Assembly: GCA_002691605.1 (NCBI GenBank)
Contig: NZID01000075.1
Coordinates: 1 to 35,418, forward strand
Reading direction: 5' to 3'
Length of the DNA: 35,418 nucleotides
Origin: Crocinitomicaceae bacterium
Lineage (GTDB): Bacteria; Bacteroidota; Bacteroidia; Flavobacteriales_D; Parvicellaceae
Positions within the stretch are counted from its first letter, which is position 1; every line of letters begins with the position of its first letter. Shown here piece after piece: positions 1 through 8,481 of the stretch. The translations under genes were made by a program, and so were the position numbers. Below the pieces are notes generated by a model. The model was not told where the DNA came from, searched no databases, and was given only the letters and a program-made list of their open reading frames with translations.

Positions 1-764
1 CATTCTATTATTTCTAGTGGTGCAGGATAATTTCCTTTGGTCAATTTCAATACCGTTTTTTTAGCTTGACTAAATACAATGGACCTTCCTAACGAAGTGC
101 CATCCAATAATTTAACAACTAAACTCTTTTTTAATTTCTTTCTTTTAAAATTATTATCTGCTATATCTAGAACTATTTTTTTTGCTGCTTTGTGTAATTT
201 ACTGTGATGCACTACCTCGTCTACCAATCCTATTTTCTTAGCCTTAAAAGGAAATATATTTTTCCCTGTTAGCATCATATCCAGTGACGCTTGTAGTCCT
301 ACCAATCTTGGCAATCTTTGGGTGCCACCACCTCCAGGAAGTAATCCTAATTTCACTTCTGGAAGTGCTAATTTGGTTTTGGAATCGTTGGAACAAACTC
401 TAGCATTACATGCAAGAGAAAGCTCAACTCCTAAACCATAACAAGTACCGTGAATTGCAGAAACAATTGGCTTTTTAGAATCTTCAATTTTTTGCAATAA
501 TTCGTGCCCTTTTCTACTAAAAGGTTGAAAATCTCCTACTTTATCACCCTTAAAAGATTTAATGTCAGCCCCAGCTATAAAATCCTTTTTACCGCTAATT
601 AATATGGCACCAATTACCTCTTTATTGTTCTCAATTTCATTAAATACTTTTTCAAAATCTCCTATTAAACTTGGAGATACAATATTCATTTTGTCTTTTT
701 GAGAGTCTATCCAAATAGTAGCTATTCCTTTCTTAATTTCTAATCTAAAAAGATCTGTTTTCAT
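1..764 (-). CDS. fadJ: FadJ-type fatty oxidation multienzyme, N-terminal part (cut by window edge)
   Basis: The first 254 codons of a trifunctional-type beta-oxidation alpha subunit are present; the rest lies beyond the left edge. The visible part is the enoyl-CoA hydratase (crotonase) domain. It has the AGADIKSF stretch (about residues 64-71), the oxyanion-hole region HGTCYGLGVE ending in Glu114, and LPEVKLGLLPGGGG (about 134-147) with Glu136. Both acidic residues of the FadB/FadJ hydratase site are therefore in place. The 3-hydroxyacyl-CoA dehydrogenase domain expected next is not in the window. The ATG at 764 overlaps the TGA of the thiolase gene as ATGA, so the two subunits are translationally coupled, as usual for fadI-fadJ. 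It would hydrate enoyl-CoA and oxidise 3-hydroxyacyl-CoA in the cytoplasm. Confidence 0.9.
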   Translation of the reverse strand, partial: MKTDLFRLEIKKGIATIWIDSQKDKMNIVSPSLIGDFEKVFNEIENNKEVIGAILISGKKDFIAGADIKSFKGDKVGDFQPFSRKGHELLQKIEDSKKPIVSAIHGTCYGLGVELSLACNARVCSNDSKTKLALPEVKLGLLPGGGGTQRLPRLVGLQASLDMMLTGKNIFPFKAKKIGLVDEVVHHSKLHKAAKKIVLDIADNNFKRKKLKKSLVVKLLDGTSLGRSIVFSQAKKTVLKLTKGNYPAPLEIIE

Positions 765-2059
765 CCTTCTTCGTATTTTTTAATAACCATAGCATGTCCG
801 TGTGCACCAGCCGCACAAGCAGACAACATAGCATATTGTCCATTTTCTTCAATTAATCTGTTTGCTGCAGTGGTTAAAAGTCTTGCGCCTGTTGCTCCAA
901 AAGGATGTCCAATAGAAAGCGATCCACCCCAATTATTCACTTTATCCATCTCTATTTTTCCAACTGCTTTTTCTCTATTTAATCGAGTTTTGCAAAACTC
1001 TTTATCATTTAAACATTTTAAGTTGGTAAGTACTTGACCTGCAAAAGCTTCGTGAATTTCAAACACATCTATATCTTTCAAATTTAATTTTGTTTTTTTA
1101 AGAACTTTACTCATAGCAAAAGCAGGTCCTAGTAATAATTCATCTTCTAATCGTTGACCTGTAAAACAATAATCTATAATCTCTGCCTTTGGCTTAAAAT
1201 TTAGCTCTTTAGCTTTTGATTCTGTCATAAGCAAACAAACAGCTCCTCCATCACTCAAAAAAGAAGAGTTAGCAGCAGTTAATGTTCCGTGTTTTTTATC
1301 AAAAGCAGGTCTAAGTTTTGCTAATTTTTCAGGTTTTGACCCACTTCTTATTCCATTGTCTTTTTGAATCATTTTAAATTTGGGATCAACTTGAACTGCA
1401 ATAACTTCTTTGTTATGGTAACCGTCTTCCCATGCTTTTTCTGCATTGTCGTGAGATCTAATGGCAAATAAATCTTGATCTTCTCTAGTGATTTGATGCT
1501 TGGCTACCATAATATCACAATCCTCCCCCATGGTTCTTTGAGTAGTATACTCTGAAATAGCAGGAACTTCTGGTAAAAAATCTTTAAATCTGAATCCTAA
1601 AGCATATTTAATCATTTGAGAAGTAGACTTTATCTTGGTTCCCTTCATTAATTTAGTTCTCATATGCTTTTTATAGCCAATTGGAGTTTCGGAGGCGCTA
1701 TCTGCTCCACCTGCAATAACTATTGATGACTGACCGGTTGCAATTTCTCCTATCGCTGTTGCTATGGCTCTGTTAGCTGAAATACAAGCTTGGCTAACTG
1801 TGTGACAAGGAGTTGAATAGGGTATACCTGCAGTAAGTGCAGCTTCGCGTGCTAAATTACTTGTTTTTAAAGTGGAAATTACACATCCCATAACAACGCT
1901 ATCTACTAAATTGGGATTTATTCCAGTTTTATTTAGTAGTCCTTTAATGGCTAATTGACCTAATTCATAAGTCATCGTATTTAAAAAATCGGTTTCTGAC
2001 CTTAAAAAAGGTGTGCGACATCCTTCTACAAGTACAATTTTTTCTTTCATAGCATTCAT
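761..2059 (-). CDS. fadI: Acetyl-CoA C-acyltransferase (3-ketoacyl-CoA thiolase)
   Basis: A 432-residue thiolase, full length for the family. The nucleophile Cys92 sits in SQACISANRA, the catalytic His385 in GHPFGATGAR, and the second active-site Cys415 in SACAAGAHGHAM. It cleaves 3-ketoacyl-CoA with CoA to give acetyl-CoA and a shortened acyl-CoA, as the beta subunit partner of the FadJ gene that follows. The predicted protein begins Met-Asn-Ala-Met, so the start could also be nine bases further in (2050). The gene is divergent from the MarR regulator at 2173. The shared 113-bp region carries two operator-like repeats, so it is probably repressed by that regulator. An FadI-type enzyme is more likely than a biosynthetic acetoacetyl-CoA thiolase because of the coupling to fadJ. 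Confidence 0.93.
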   Translation of the reverse strand: MNAMKEKIVLVEGCRTPFLRSETDFLNTMTYELGQLAIKGLLNKTGINPNLVDSVVMGCVISTLKTSNLAREAALTAGIPYSTPCHTVSQACISANRAIATAIGEIATGQSSIVIAGGADSASETPIGYKKHMRTKLMKGTKIKSTSQMIKYALGFRFKDFLPEVPAISEYTTQRTMGEDCDIMVAKHQITREDQDLFAIRSHDNAEKAWEDGYHNKEVIAVQVDPKFKMIQKDNGIRSGSKPEKLAKLRPAFDKKHGTLTAANSSFLSDGGAVCLLMTESKAKELNFKPKAEIIDYCFTGQRLEDELLLGPAFAMSKVLKKTKLNLKDIDVFEIHEAFAGQVLTNLKCLNDKEFCKTRLNREKAVGKIEMDKVNNWGGSLSIGHPFGATGARLLTTAANRLIEENGQYAMLSACAAGAHGHAMVIKKYEEG

Positions 2060-2085
2060 TATTCTAGAAATTTATAAAAATTCTA

Positions 2086-2097
2086 TCCATGCATTGA
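2086..2097. promoter_or_regulatory. Candidate MarR operator, fadI side
   Basis: TCCATGCATTGA matches 9 of 12 positions of the palindrome ACAATGCATTGT, which is closely approached at 2136-2147 and appears in a lengthened form at 4425-4440. It lies 27 bases upstream of the fadI start. Function is inferred from the recurrence and position only. Confidence 0.4.
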
Positions 2098-2135
2098 TAT
2101 AAATAAACTTTTTTAAGATTAATTTTTTAAAAAAT

Positions 2136-2147
2136 ACAATGCAATGT
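2136..2147. promoter_or_regulatory. Candidate MarR autoregulatory operator
   Basis: ACAATGCAATGT differs at one position from the 12-bp palindrome ACAATGCATTGT. It lies 25 bases upstream of the MarR start and directly before GTACTTTG (2158-2165), which resembles a Bacteroidota -7 box with one base missing. A repressor bound here would cover the marR promoter. The same half-site occurs in the acyl-CoA dehydrogenase/prmC intergenic region. Confidence 0.5.
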
Positions 2148-2172
2148 GAAATAAATATGTACTTTGTGATTA

Positions 2173-2634
2173 ATGAATAACTATGAAAAAATTGCAAGTG
2201 GAGTAGTGGTAAATAGAATTCGTTCTTCTTGGATTGAATTATTTAAATTTTATAACGATCAAGCATCTAAAGAAGGAGGAACTCTATCCATGGCTTTTGT
2301 TTTACTAACCATAAATGAAAAGTATGGAACTCCTGTTACCAAAATAGCTCCAAGAATGAATATGGAACCCAATAGTCTATCAAGGCTACTAAAGTCGTTA
2401 GAAGAAAAGGGATTTATTTCAAAAAGAAAAGATTTATCAGACAAAAGAAAAGTCTATATATGCTTAACTAAAAGTGGTCTCAAATTAAGAGATAAGGCTT
2501 CTGAAAAGCTTTTTGCATTAGAAAAAATTATAAAATCTAAAATTTCAAATACAGAATTAACATCTTTTTTTAATGTTCTAGATTATATTTCAGAGATTTT
2601 AGAGTCAGAAAAGAAAATAAGTTATAAATTATAA
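2173..2634 (+). CDS. MarR-family transcriptional regulator
   Basis: A 153-residue winged-helix protein of typical MarR size. The recognition-helix region is MEPNSLSRLLKSLEEKGF (about residues 64-81), followed by the wing with the DLSDKRK motif (87-93) and a C-terminal dimerisation helix. It is divergent from fadI-fadJ and convergent with the acyl-CoA dehydrogenase gene, overlapping its 3' end by 13 bp. That places it in the middle of a beta-oxidation block. The probable role is repression of these genes, relieved by an acyl-CoA or fatty acid ligand. The ligand is inference; the repeats at 2086-2147 and 4425-4440 are the candidate binding sites. There are no odd features within the protein. 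Confidence 0.88.
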   Translation: MNNYEKIASGVVVNRIRSSWIELFKFYNDQASKEGGTLSMAFVLLTINEKYGTPVTKIAPRMNMEPNSLSRLLKSLEEKGFISKRKDLSDKRKVYICLTKSGLKLRDKASEKLFALEKIIKSKISNTELTSFFNVLDYISEILESEKKISYKL

Positions 2635-4382
2635 CTTTTATTTTTTAGAAAAAATTGAGCAATTTCCCTTCTATATTGAGTGGGATTTATATCGGGTTTT
2701 TGAGTAAATAATCTAATAAGATATTTTAAAAACAAAGGCTTTTGAGGTAAACTATCTAGAATTAAAGTTGAGCTGGCTAATATTTTAACGTTACTCTCAT
2801 AAAATTGGAGTTCAGCTATATTGTATTTCATTTTTGATTCTTCGCTTGATTGTCTTTCAGATTTCAATTTTTCAACTCTTAGATAGGTAGACTCAAGAAC
2901 ATAAATTTCCGCCAAAACGTCGGCTAGGTTCATAATGATTTCTTGCTCGTGTTCTAGTGCTCTTCCATAAGCATCTGTGGCATACTTGCTTAAAATAAAA
3001 AATAAATATTTAAAATTTTCTAAAAATTGATTTTTAGTTTTTTTTCTAATGCCTATTATTTTTTTAAAAATCTCAAAAGGTATTTTTTTGGTGACAGATT
3101 TTATATCAATTTCTTTAGTATGAAAACCTTTCTTCATAAGCTCTCCAAATGAAAGCATTCTATTTATTTCATTTGTTCCCTCATATATTCTTGTTATTCT
3201 TGCATCTCTGTAGCCCATTTCAATTTTAGTTTCAACACTGTAACCCATTCCACCATGAATTTGTAAGGATTCATCTACACAATAGTCCAAAACCTCAGAG
3301 CCATAAACTTTCATTAAAGAACATTCTACTGTGTAATCTCTCAATGCTTTCAATTTAATTTTGTTAGAAGGAACTGCATTTTCTTTTAGTTCTAACTCTT
3401 TTTTATCGATATTTCTTCCAGTTCTATAAATAGCAGATTCTGCAGTGAATATTTTTCTGGCCATTTCTCCAATTTTGAATTGCATGGCAGTGAATTCTCC
3501 GATACTTTTACCAAATTGTTTTCTTTCATTGGCATAACTAACTGCTTTTCTCATCGCAAATTTCGCCCCGCCTAAAGCAGCTGCAGAAAGTTTAATTCTT
3601 CCAGAATTTAAAATATTTAATGCAATTTTAAATCCATCATTTCTATTCCCTAATAAATTTTCTACTGGAACAGGACAATCTTCGAAAAAAACTTGTCTAG
3701 TCGAAGAACCTTTAATTCCTAGTTTTTTTTCTTCCTCACCAAGAGTAATTCCTCCAAATTCCTTTTCTACTATAAAAGCGGACAGTTTATCATCGTCTTC
3801 AATTTTAGCAAAAACAATAAATAAGTCTGCAAATCCTGCATTAGATATCCACATTTTTTGTCCATTTAGTAAATAGCAGTTTTTTTCTTTATTCAATGTG
3901 GCTTTAGTTCTTCCAGAGTTCGCATCTGAACCTGCAGAAGGTTCTGTTAATGCATAGGCAGTTTTAATTTCAGCAGTTGCAATTCTAGGTAAATATTTTT
4001 CTTTTTGGTATTCATTGCCATAATAAACAATGGGTAATGAACCTATAGATACATGAGTTCCAATAGTAGTTGCAAATGAAAAACCGTAGGCAAAAGCTTC
4101 CATATATAGCAGGCCTGTATTAAAATCAAGATCAGAACCCCCAAATTTTTGCTCTATTGCCACTCCACATAATCCTAATTGTGCAGCTTTTTCTAAAATT
4201 TCAATAATTTCAGGTAAATCTTTAGCAGCTTGATGTTCACTTTCTAGAGAGTGTATTTCCTGATCTAAAAAGTCAAAGATCATTTGCTTTAACATTTTTT
4301 GTTCTTCATTCCATTCTTCAGGGACAAATACAGTGTTATAATCAGTTTTTTTAACTATAAAATCTCCGCCTTTATTATTCAT
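2622..4382 (-). CDS. Acyl-CoA dehydrogenase, long form (VLCAD/ACAD9-like)
   Basis: A flavoprotein of about 586 residues that introduces the trans-2 double bond in acyl-CoA, the first step of beta-oxidation. FAD and substrate motifs are visible: YALTEPSAGSDA, WISNAGFADLF, the SGRIKLSAAALGG and NERKQFGKSI helices, QIHGGMGYS and IYEGTNEINR with the catalytic Glu. The extra 150 or so C-terminal residues are those of the longer VLCAD/ACAD9 type. I place the start at 4382 (MNNKGGDF) rather than the upstream ATG at 4418, which would add 12 residues unlike the family and reach towards the palindrome. It is divergent from prmC, with a 16-bp palindrome between the two, and convergent with marR. It probably works with FadIJ under the same regulator. 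Confidence 0.9.
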   Translation of the reverse strand: MNNKGGDFIVKKTDYNTVFVPEEWNEEQKMLKQMIFDFLDQEIHSLESEHQAAKDLPEIIEILEKAAQLGLCGVAIEQKFGGSDLDFNTGLLYMEAFAYGFSFATTIGTHVSIGSLPIVYYGNEYQKEKYLPRIATAEIKTAYALTEPSAGSDANSGRTKATLNKEKNCYLLNGQKMWISNAGFADLFIVFAKIEDDDKLSAFIVEKEFGGITLGEEEKKLGIKGSSTRQVFFEDCPVPVENLLGNRNDGFKIALNILNSGRIKLSAAALGGAKFAMRKAVSYANERKQFGKSIGEFTAMQFKIGEMARKIFTAESAIYRTGRNIDKKELELKENAVPSNKIKLKALRDYTVECSLMKVYGSEVLDYCVDESLQIHGGMGYSVETKIEMGYRDARITRIYEGTNEINRMLSFGELMKKGFHTKEIDIKSVTKKIPFEIFKKIIGIRKKTKNQFLENFKYLFFILSKYATDAYGRALEHEQEIIMNLADVLAEIYVLESTYLRVEKLKSERQSSEESKMKYNIAELQFYESNVKILASSTLILDSLPQKPLFLKYLIRLFTQKPDINPTQYRREIAQFFLKNKSYNL

Positions 4383-4424
4383 GAGTATTTTTACTATAAT
4401 TTTACATGGAATATACATAAAAAC

Positions 4425-4440
4425 ACAATGCGCGCATTGT
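4425..4440. promoter_or_regulatory. 16-bp perfect palindrome, candidate MarR operator
   Basis: ACAATGCGCGCATTGT is a perfect 16-bp inverted repeat, conspicuously GC-rich at its centre in an AT-rich region. It lies 43-58 bases upstream of the acyl-CoA dehydrogenase start, on the complementary strand. Its half-site ACAATGC is the same as at 2136-2142 in front of marR. It probably overlaps the promoter of the dehydrogenase. It could also affect prmC, whose start lies 28 bases away on the other side. Confidence 0.6.
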
Positions 4441-4467
4441 ATTTTTAATTATTTAACATTCTTTATA

Positions 4468-5328
4468 TTGATTGTAGGCGCCATAGAAAGTTATGAAATT
4501 CAGTACTTAAATGAGTTAGATTCAATCTACCCAAGAAGAGAAATTAAAAATATTTTTTTTGAACTTTTACTATATATTAAAAGGTGGAATAAGATCGATT
4601 ATTTATTAAATAAAAATAAAATTTTAGAAAAAAATGAAATTAAATTTTTAAGTGAATCTTTAAGAAAATTGAAAAATCATATTCCACTTCAGCATATTAT
4701 AGGCTATGTTTTATTCTGTGATCTTAAAATTAAAGTTAATGAGCATGTACTCATTCCAAGACCTGAAACAGAAGAACTAGTTCATATTATTTACAATCAA
4801 AATAAACTTGAAACCTCTTTGAATATATTGGATGTGGGTACAGGATCTGGTTGCATTATTATTGCACTCAAAACATTATTAAAAAACACCAATTGTAAAG
4901 GAATTGATATTTCTCAAAAGGCTTTGAATATTGCTATTGAGAATGCCAATTGTAATAATAGTGACATAGATTTTAAAAATCAGGATATTAATGAATACTC
5001 TGTCAGACCAAATTCTTTTGACATAATTGTGAGTAACCCACCTTACGTACCTATCAGAGAGTTGAAAAAAATACGAACAAATGTGATTGATTTTGAACCC
5101 CATATGGCACTTTTTGTAGAGAATAATAATCCTTTAAAATTTTATCATACAATTGCAGAATTTGGAAGAAATTCTTTAGTTAATAAAGGAAAAATTTATT
5201 TTGAAACACATGAAGATTATGCTTTTGAAATTGTAAATTTATTAAAAGATAAAAAGTATAAAAACTGCATAATTCGTCAAGACTTACAAGGAAAAAATAG
5301 ATTTGTAGAGGCTATCAAATATGATTAA
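4468..5328 (+). CDS. prmC: Release factor glutamine methyltransferase PrmC
   Basis: An SAM-dependent methyltransferase that modifies the Gln of the GGQ motif in peptide chain release factors. From the TTG at 4468 the protein has 286 residues, the usual size. The substrate-recognition signature NPPY is at about 190-193 (SNPPYVP), the SAM loop DVGTGSG at 122-128, and the family motif LIPRPETEELV is present. The open frame extends up to an ATG at 4381, but that would add about 29 residues with no family counterpart and place the 16-bp palindrome inside the gene, so I prefer TTG 4468. It overlaps ligA by 8 bp and probably leads the plus-strand run prmC-ligA-DUF6913-aroK. Confidence 0.88.
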   Translation: MIVGAIESYEIQYLNELDSIYPRREIKNIFFELLLYIKRWNKIDYLLNKNKILEKNEIKFLSESLRKLKNHIPLQHIIGYVLFCDLKIKVNEHVLIPRPETEELVHIIYNQNKLETSLNILDVGTGSGCIIIALKTLLKNTNCKGIDISQKALNIAIENANCNNSDIDFKNQDINEYSVRPNSFDIIVSNPPYVPIRELKKIRTNVIDFEPHMALFVENNNPLKFYHTIAEFGRNSLVNKGKIYFETHEDYAFEIVNLLKDKKYKNCIIRQDLQGKNRFVEAIKYD

Positions 5329-6940
5329 TAAAGAAAATAATAGAATTCTAGAACTAAGAAAATTAATTCACCGATATAATTATGAATATTATGTAAATAG
5401 TAGTTCTAGTATTTCAGATTTTGAATTTGATTTACTTTTAAAAGAGTTAGAAGATCTAGAATCTCAATTCCCGGAATTAAATGACCCTAACTCCCCCACA
5501 AAAAGAGTTGGCGGCGACATAACAAAATCCTTCGAAACAGTTAATCACCAATATCCTATGCTTTCTTTAGCTAATAGTTATTCTAAAGAAGATATAATAG
5601 ATTTTGATACTAGAATTAGGAAAATAATAGACGTACCTTTTTCCTATATATGTGAATTGAAATATGATGGAGTAGCAATTAGTCTGGTTTACGAAAATGG
5701 TCAATTATTAAGAGCAGTAACAAGAGGTGACGGAATTCAGGGTGAAGAGGTTTCCAATAATGTAAGAACCATTTCTTCAATTCCCTTAATACTTTCAGGA
5801 AATCCACCAAAAAAATTAGAAGTTAGAGGAGAAATTATGTTTTCTAAAGCAGCATTCTTAAAATTAAATAATCAAAGAAAAAAAGAGGAGCTTCCGTTAT
5901 TTTCCAATCCTCGAAATACTGCTTCTGGAACCTTAAAATTACAAGATTCATCTTTGGTTGCACAAAGGGATTTAGATTGTTTTTTATATGCTGCTTTTCT
6001 AGAAAATTCGGCTATAGAAAAGGTGTTCGATCATTATCAATTTCTTACAGATTTAGGCTTTAAAACACCCTCTAAAGAAAAAAAATATATTCAACAAGTA
6101 AGTGATGTTAATGGAATAATGAATTTCATTAAATTTTGGGATAAAAAACGAGATAATTTACCATTTGAAATTGATGGAATAGTAATTAAGGTAAATGAAA
6201 TTTCTTTACAAAATGAAATTGGAAATACTTCAAAATCACCAAGATGGGCTATTGCTTACAAATACAAAGCAACTCAAGTAACTACACATCTGGAAAATAT
6301 TATTTATCAAGTTGGAAGAACTGGTGCTATTACTCCGGTAGCCGTTTTAAAACCTGTTGAAATTAGTGGTACAATTGTTCGTAGAGCTAGTGTTCATAAT
6401 GCGGATCAAATAGAAAAATTAGACTTAAGACTGAACGATGTAGTTTATGTTGAAAAAGGCGGAGAAATCATTCCTAAAATAACAGCTGTAGACTTATCAA
6501 AAAGAAAAAAAGATAGTATTCCATTTAACTTTATTGAAAGATGTCCTGAATGTGATTCAGAACTTGAAAGAGACCAAGGCGAGGCGCATCATTATTGTTT
6601 AAATAACAATTCATGTCCTCCTCAAATAAAAGGTAAAATCACTCACTTTATTGGAAGAAAAAAAATGAATATTGAGGGCATTGGAGAGGAAACAATAGAA
6701 CAACTTTTTAATGCAGGACTTATTAATAATATTGCCGATTTATATTCACTTAAAAAAGAAAAAATGCTTCCTCTAGAAAGAATGGCAGAAAAATCAGTAG
6801 ATAACATTCTAATTGGGATTGAAAATAGTAAAACCGCCCCGTTTCATAAAATTCTATTTGGCTTAGGTATAAGATATGTTGGAGAGACAGTAGCCAAAAA
6901 ACTAACTTCAGTTTACAGCCATATTAATGATTTAAGATAA
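5321..6940 (+). CDS. ligA: NAD-dependent DNA ligase LigA, ending early at an in-frame TAA
   Basis: This part encodes 539 residues of LigA, the essential replicative DNA ligase. It has domain Ia, the adenylation domain with the nucleotidyltransferase motif KYDG (AMP-accepting Lys114), the OB fold, a four-Cys zinc finger (CPEC...C....C, near 408-430) and the first helix-hairpin-helix motifs. It stops at TAA 6938-6940. Codons after the stop continue in the same frame with clear LigA sequence (ATFEELCLVDEIGEKIAESI), so this is a nonsense codon and not a natural end. The adenylation module is intact. Part of the HhH domain and the BRCT domain are missing from the product. The cause may be a sequencing or assembly error, a strain polymorphism or tolerated truncation. 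It overlaps prmC by 8 bp. Confidence 0.9.
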   Translation: MINKENNRILELRKLIHRYNYEYYVNSSSSISDFEFDLLLKELEDLESQFPELNDPNSPTKRVGGDITKSFETVNHQYPMLSLANSYSKEDIIDFDTRIRKIIDVPFSYICELKYDGVAISLVYENGQLLRAVTRGDGIQGEEVSNNVRTISSIPLILSGNPPKKLEVRGEIMFSKAAFLKLNNQRKKEELPLFSNPRNTASGTLKLQDSSLVAQRDLDCFLYAAFLENSAIEKVFDHYQFLTDLGFKTPSKEKKYIQQVSDVNGIMNFIKFWDKKRDNLPFEIDGIVIKVNEISLQNEIGNTSKSPRWAIAYKYKATQVTTHLENIIYQVGRTGAITPVAVLKPVEISGTIVRRASVHNADQIEKLDLRLNDVVYVEKGGEIIPKITAVDLSKRKKDSIPFNFIERCPECDSELERDQGEAHHYCLNNNSCPPQIKGKITHFIGRKKMNIEGIGEETIEQLFNAGLINNIADLYSLKKEKMLPLERMAEKSVDNILIGIENSKTAPFHKILFGLGIRYVGETVAKKLTSVYSHINDLR

Positions 6941-7384
6941 GCAACTTTTGAAGAACTTTGCTTAGTAGACGAAATCGGAGAAAAAATAGCAGAATCAATA
7001 GTTGCATACTTTAAGGTAGAACAGCATCACCAAATAATTGACCAGTTATTGGACTCAGGCCTTAAAATGGAAAGTCAAGTAATTAAAAAGAAAAATCAAT
7101 CCAATATTTTAGCTAATAAAAAGATCGTTATTTCAGGTACTTTTAAAAATATATCAAGAGAAAACCTGAAAAATCTAATTGAAGAAAAAGGAGGAAAAAA
7201 CACCAGCTCTGTGAGTAAAAGTACAGATATATTAGTAGCTGGAGAAAACATGGGACCTTCAAAGCTAGAGAAAGCAGAAAAATTCAAAGTAGAGATTTTA
7301 AGTGAAGAAGAATTTTTAATTTTAATACAAAACCTTGCAAATGAAGAAGTTTCAAAACAATTCAAACAAGGAAAATTATTTTAG
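6941..7384 (+). pseudogene. ligA: LigA C-terminal remainder (end of HhH plus BRCT) after the premature stop
   Basis: This is the in-frame continuation of ligA. It starts directly after the TAA with the last helix-hairpin-helix segment (VDEIGEKIAESI). A complete BRCT domain follows, recognisable from KKIVISGTFKNISRENLKNL, IEEKGGK, DILVAGENMGPSKLEKA and EILSEEEFL. With the first part it gives about 687 codons, a normal LigA length. Nothing is lost except one sense codon, so a single substitution (for example AAA, GAA or CAA to TAA) explains the break. A TTG at 7049 could start an 111-residue BRCT fragment, but nothing suggests an independent gene. Confidence 0.88.
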
Positions 7385-7424
7385 TCACTTTTTTAAATTT
7401 GGAGTATTCCCTTAAATTAAATTA

Positions 7425-7982
7425 ATGAAAATAACATTCTTAAAATTTAAATTTTTTTTTGGAGCTAAAGTTTTACAAAAAAAACTTAAAAATCAAAGTA
7501 ATAGAATGGTTCAATCTTGTAATATAGAAGATGCCACTTCTATGGGAATGATATGTGTAATAAAGAATATGAATGATTATGAATCCGTAGTTCAAATAAT
7601 TAAATTGATAAAAGGAGAATTTAAAATCCCACATATTAAAATCTTAGCATATTATCCTAACAAAGATGATCCGGATTTTTTAAAAAGTAGATTGGGTCTA
7701 GATTTTTTTACTATTTACGATTTGAACTATTATGCACTCCCCAAAAAAGCAGTGGTTAAAAATTTTATTTCAGAAAGATTTGACATTCTTTTGGATTTAA
7801 CAGAAATAGAAACTATTCCGTTAAGATTAATACTACTCCTCTCAAAATCACCATTTAAAGTGGGTAGTTTTTCTGAAGAAAAAAAACCATTTTATGATTT
7901 AATGATAGAAACTGATCCAAAGGATTATCTTCAATACGTAAAACACGTGATTAATTATCTAAAAATTTTTAACAAAAAATAA
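7425..7982 (+). CDS. DUF6913-like protein of unknown function
   Basis: A 185-residue protein without signal peptide or membrane segment. It resembles the DUF6913 family found beside ligA in many Flavobacteriia; this assignment rests on memory of the family and of gene order. It starts with a basic N-terminus (MKITFLKFKFFFGAKVLQKK), has an alpha/beta-looking middle with FKIPHIKILAYYPNKDD, and a segment RFDILLDLTEIETIPLRLI followed by KVGSF. I see no catalytic motif. It lies 40 bp after ligA and one base before aroK, so it is probably co-transcribed with both. The function is unknown. Confidence 0.65.
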   Translation: MKITFLKFKFFFGAKVLQKKLKNQSNRMVQSCNIEDATSMGMICVIKNMNDYESVVQIIKLIKGEFKIPHIKILAYYPNKDDPDFLKSRLGLDFFTIYDLNYYALPKKAVVKNFISERFDILLDLTEIETIPLRLILLLSKSPFKVGSFSEEKKPFYDLMIETDPKDYLQYVKHVINYLKIFNKK

Positions 7983-7983
7983 A

Positions 7984-8481
7984 TTGGAGATTAACAGTTC
8001 TATAATTCTAATTGGAATGATGGGAAGCGGTAAGTCAACTATCGGTAAAATACTTTCTAAAAAAATCAATATCGAATTTTTAGATACTGATTTATTAATT
8101 GAGCAGCAAGAAAATAAAACTTGTAAAGAAATTTTTTCTGAAAACGGAGAAAGATTTTTTAGGTCTAAAGAATTAAAATTAATTGCTTATTTACAAACCA
8201 AAAAAGCCATAATTGCGACTGGAGGTGGTTTCCCAATTTATCATAACAATATGGATAAGTTATTAAAAATGGGGAGTACTATTTATTTAAAAACAGCTCC
8301 AGAAGAAATTTATAATCGAATTTCTAACCAAGTAAATAGGCCGCTTTTACAAGGATTAGAATTTTTAAAAAAAACTTTGGAGAAAAGAGAATCTATATAT
8401 CAGAAGGCCCACAAAACTTTAATAACGGATGGTAAATCCTTTTCTCAAATAATTGAAGAACTTCTTCAAGCTATTGGTTAA
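7984..8481 (+). CDS. aroK: Shikimate kinase
   Basis: A 165-residue kinase that phosphorylates shikimate at the 3-hydroxyl in aromatic amino acid and chorismate synthesis. It has the P-loop GMMGSGKST (11-19), the shikimate-binding aspartates in FLDTDLLIE (Asp34, Asp36), Arg60 in RFFRSKE, the GGG loop at 80-82 and a lid arginine in NRPLLQG. The start is TTG at 7984: the only ATGs further in fall inside the P-loop, so no ATG start is possible. It begins one base after the stop of the DUF6913-like gene, suggesting translational coupling. Its last 11 bp overlap the convergent S9 peptidase gene. Confidence 0.93.
   Translation: MEINSSIILIGMMGSGKSTIGKILSKKINIEFLDTDLLIEQQENKTCKEIFSENGERFFRSKELKLIAYLQTKKAIIATGGGFPIYHNNMDKLLKMGSTIYLKTAPEEIYNRISNQVNRPLLQGLEFLKKTLEKRESIYQKAHKTLITDGKSFSQIIEELLQAIG

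Noticed and set aside
4383-4418. Longer acyl-CoA dehydrogenase start at 4418
   Set aside because: It adds 12 hydrophobic residues not expected in a cytoplasmic dehydrogenase; ATG 4382 fits better.
4381-4467. Upstream ATG for prmC giving a 315-residue protein
   Set aside because: The added residues have no family counterpart and would place the 16-bp palindrome inside the gene; TTG 4468 gives the normal length.
7049-7384. Independent 111-residue BRCT protein
   Set aside because: It is in the same frame as ligA, and LigA sequence continues without a break between the TAA and this point; it is the tail of ligA.
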